The notes under the pieces: model-generated
What the model was told of the DNA's origin: nothing
Databases searched by the model: none
What the model saw: the letters and a program-made list of their open reading frames with translations, nothing else
Origin: Campylobacterales bacterium
GTDB taxonomy: Bacteria > Campylobacterota > Campylobacteria > Campylobacterales > JALSKU01
Assembly (NCBI GenBank): GCA_027023175.1
Contig: JALVWW010000257.1
Location: 1 to 8,348 of the forward strand
DNA length: 8,348 bases
Direction: 5' to 3'
Shown here: piece after piece, positions 7,153 through 8,348 of the stretch
How positions within the stretch are numbered: the stretch's first letter is position 1
How the letters are laid out: the number at the start of each line of letters is the position of its first letter
Made by a program: the position numbers and the translations under genes

Positions 7153-7160
7153 TTTATAAA
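7144..7160 (+). repeat. Direct near-repeat, copy 2 (tetR leader)
   Basis: CTATATAGTTTTATAAA, matching 7067-7084 except for one T. The start-to-start distance is 77 bp, and it lies between the TATAAT box and the ribosome site of the tetR gene. Confidence 0.4.
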
Positions 7161-7163
7161 GGA
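7158..7163 (+). promoter_or_regulatory. Ribosome binding site deciding the GTG start of the TetR gene
   Basis: AAAGGA stands 6 nt before GTG 7170 and 15 nt before the in-frame ATG 7179. The spacing favours GTG, adding three residues (Met-Ala-Phe) before the internal Met. Confidence 0.65.
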
Positions 7164-7169
7164 TAAGCA

Positions 7170-7769
7170 GTGGCTTTTATGAAAAAAGAGGAAAAAAAGA
7201 TAGGTATTATGGAGGCTTCTTTAAAACTCTTTTCCACTAAGGGATTTTACAATACCACCATACCGGATATCGCCAAATCTTTGGGTATGAGTGTAGGCAA
7301 TATGTATAACTATTTTAAGTCCAAAGAAGCGCTTGCTATGGCTATCATGCAATATACTTCTGATATATTGGGAGAGAAGATAAGAGAGATCAATGGTAAA
7401 AATATATCTGTTTATGAAAAGATAAAACTTATAACAAAAATGTACTTTGATATAGCAAACAATAGACCTGAAATGATAGAGTATTTTTTAAGAGTTTATC
7501 TCTCAAACAGAGATGTGTTTCAAAACGGTTGTGAGGGTATGATATGTGTGAGTGCATTTGTAACGGAGATTATGATATTTTTTGAAGAAGGTGTAAGAAG
7601 CGGGGAGCTAAGAGACCAGGATTTTTTCAGTGCTTTTGGTCTTTTTATGGGCTATCTTGGCGGAATGGTTTTTTTAAAAGGGGAGAATGTTTTACAAAAG
7701 CCTCTTGAGGATTATATTGAAGACATAAGTCAAAATATATATCTTGCTCTTAAAGCCCAAAATGTATAA
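7170..7769 (+). CDS. TetR-family transcriptional regulator
   Basis: A 199-residue, one-component DNA-binding regulator of usual family length. The N-terminal domain (about residues 9-58) has the TetR helix-turn-helix: GFYNTTIPDIAKSLGM followed by SVGNMYNYFKSKEAL, matching the family pattern G-x-x-x-T-T-x-x-x-I-A-x-x-x-G-x-S-x-G-x-x-Y-x-Y-F-x-S-K-E. The remaining residues form the helical ligand-binding and dimerisation domain, which is too variable to predict the effector. C118 and C124 (in NGCEGMICVS) are the only cysteines seen; a redox role cannot be inferred from that. It has its own probable promoter with a palindrome at the start site. Its last 8 nt overlap the start of a hydrogenase small subunit gene, so it is likely co-transcribed with the hydrogenase genes and probably controls them and itself. 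Confidence 0.93.
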   Translation: MAFMKKEEKKIGIMEASLKLFSTKGFYNTTIPDIAKSLGMSVGNMYNYFKSKEALAMAIMQYTSDILGEKIREINGKNISVYEKIKLITKMYFDIANNRPEMIEYFLRVYLSNRDVFQNGCEGMICVSAFVTEIMIFFEEGVRSGELRDQDFFSAFGLFMGYLGGMVFLKGENVLQKPLEDYIEDISQNIYLALKAQNV

Positions 7770-8348
7770 AAAAACTATACTTTGGATACAAGGTATCACT
7801 TGCAACGGCAATACCCAGTCTTTTTTAAATTATCCCGGCTTAAAGCAGTTTGTAAAAGAGTATAAATTTTTATATCATCCTTACTTGCCAAGTACTTTAG
7901 AAATAAATGAAGCTTTAAACTATAAAAAAAAGTTTGATTTTTTGATTATAGAAGGAGCGGTATCAAAAGAGTTTTTAAGAGCGGGTGAGCCTTTTTATGA
8001 GAGAGTAAAAGAGTTAATGTCTTTTGCAAAATATATCATAGCTTTAGGAACTTGTGCGGTTTATGGGGGGATATTTAAGGAAAAAGATCCTAAAAATATC
8101 ACAGGTATCGTTTACTCCAAAGAGAAAGAAGAGGGTTTTTTAAAAGAGTTCAAATCAAAAGTTTTCAATATACCCGGTTGTCCGGTTCATCCGGAATGGA
8201 TTGCTTTTGTTATAGAAGCATTGTCAAACGAAGGCAAACTTATAGTAGATGAACTTAGCCGTCCAAAAGAGATATATGGTTACTTAACTCATCATGGATG
8301 TACAAGAAATGAGTATTTTGAATGGAAAGTTGATACTAAAAACTTTGG
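7762..8348 (+). CDS. Group 2-type [NiFe] hydrogenase small subunit (3' end outside window)
   Basis: Reading from ATG 7762, the frame is open to the window edge (195 complete residues of an expected roughly 300). This is the iron-sulfur electron-transfer subunit of an uptake-type [NiFe] hydrogenase, which passes electrons from the catalytic large subunit. ILWIQGITCNGNTQSFLN (6-23) is the N-terminal cluster motif with C14. ALGTCAVYGG gives C98 and NIPGCPVHPEW gives C140, completing the proximal cluster Cys set. THHGC gives H177 and C180, expected distal-cluster ligands, followed by TRNEYFEWK as in group 2 enzymes. N17 stands where group 1 enzymes have Cys; cyanobacterial HupS has the same CxGN form, so this looks like a group 2 trait and not damage. 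No twin-arginine signal precedes it, so the enzyme is cytoplasmic. The ATG overlaps the tetR stop (ATGTATAA), with no strong ribosome site, so translational coupling is likely. A sensory HupU-type role is less likely but not excluded. Confidence 0.9.
   Translation, partial: MYKKTILWIQGITCNGNTQSFLNYPGLKQFVKEYKFLYHPYLPSTLEINEALNYKKKFDFLIIEGAVSKEFLRAGEPFYERVKELMSFAKYIIALGTCAVYGGIFKEKDPKNITGIVYSKEKEEGFLKEFKSKVFNIPGCPVHPEWIAFVIEALSNEGKLIVDELSRPKEIYGYLTHHGCTRNEYFEWKVDTKNF

Noticed and set aside
7801..7812. Hydrogenase small subunit as a broken gene because of Asn17
   Set aside because: The frame is intact, all other ligands are present and cyanobacterial HupS shows the same substitution.
1..8348. 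CRISPR arrays, insertion sequences, tRNA or rRNA genes
   Set aside because: No regularly spaced repeats, transposase motifs, terminal inverted repeats or RNA gene signatures were seen.

Overview
The window is AT-rich, with gene-dense + strand organisation, weak or non-ATG starts (TTG, GTG), overlapping genes and T-tract/TATAAT promoters without an obvious -35 box. These traits, the protein style (Lys/Ile/Phe-rich), a receiver-less CheB and a group 2-type uptake hydrogenase suggest a free-living member of Campylobacterota (epsilonproteobacteria), in the Sulfurimonas/Sulfurovum/Arcobacter range. That placement is inference from gene content and composition. No search was run.

Layout, all on the + strand. 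(1) Positions 1-1795 hold a two-component pair: the 3' part of an OmpR/PhoB-type response regulator and a complete membrane histidine kinase whose periplasmic segment looks PhoR-like. (2) Positions 1796-2070 are a very AT-rich intergenic region with two perfect short inverted repeats and no convincing gene. (3) Positions 2071-7074 form a tight probable operon: a transmembrane methyl-accepting chemotaxis protein, a stand-alone CheB methylesterase, a CheR methyltransferase, and a 665-residue cytoplasmic c-di-GMP phosphodiesterase (EAL protein). Junctions are -17, -1 and +12 nt. (4) A 95-nt spacer carries a TATAAT promoter and a palindrome. It leads into a TetR-family regulator whose end overlaps by 8 nt the start of a cytoplasmic [NiFe] hydrogenase small subunit, cut by the window edge.

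How the genes fit together: the central operon joins a receptor, the two enzymes that add and remove its adaptation methyl groups, and an enzyme that degrades c-di-GMP, so it plausibly couples taxis adaptation to the motile/sessile switch. No cheA, cheW or cheY is present here, so signalling must use proteins encoded elsewhere. The most notable observation is in the EAL protein. Between an unassigned helical N-terminus and a degenerate GGDEF domain lies a helical segment with the zinc-ligand spacing of a CZB domain (H151, C178, H206, H210, with an HxxW signature). This suggests zinc or redox/oxidant control of c-di-GMP hydrolysis. The TetR gene is placed and coupled so that it probably controls the hydrogenase genes that follow.
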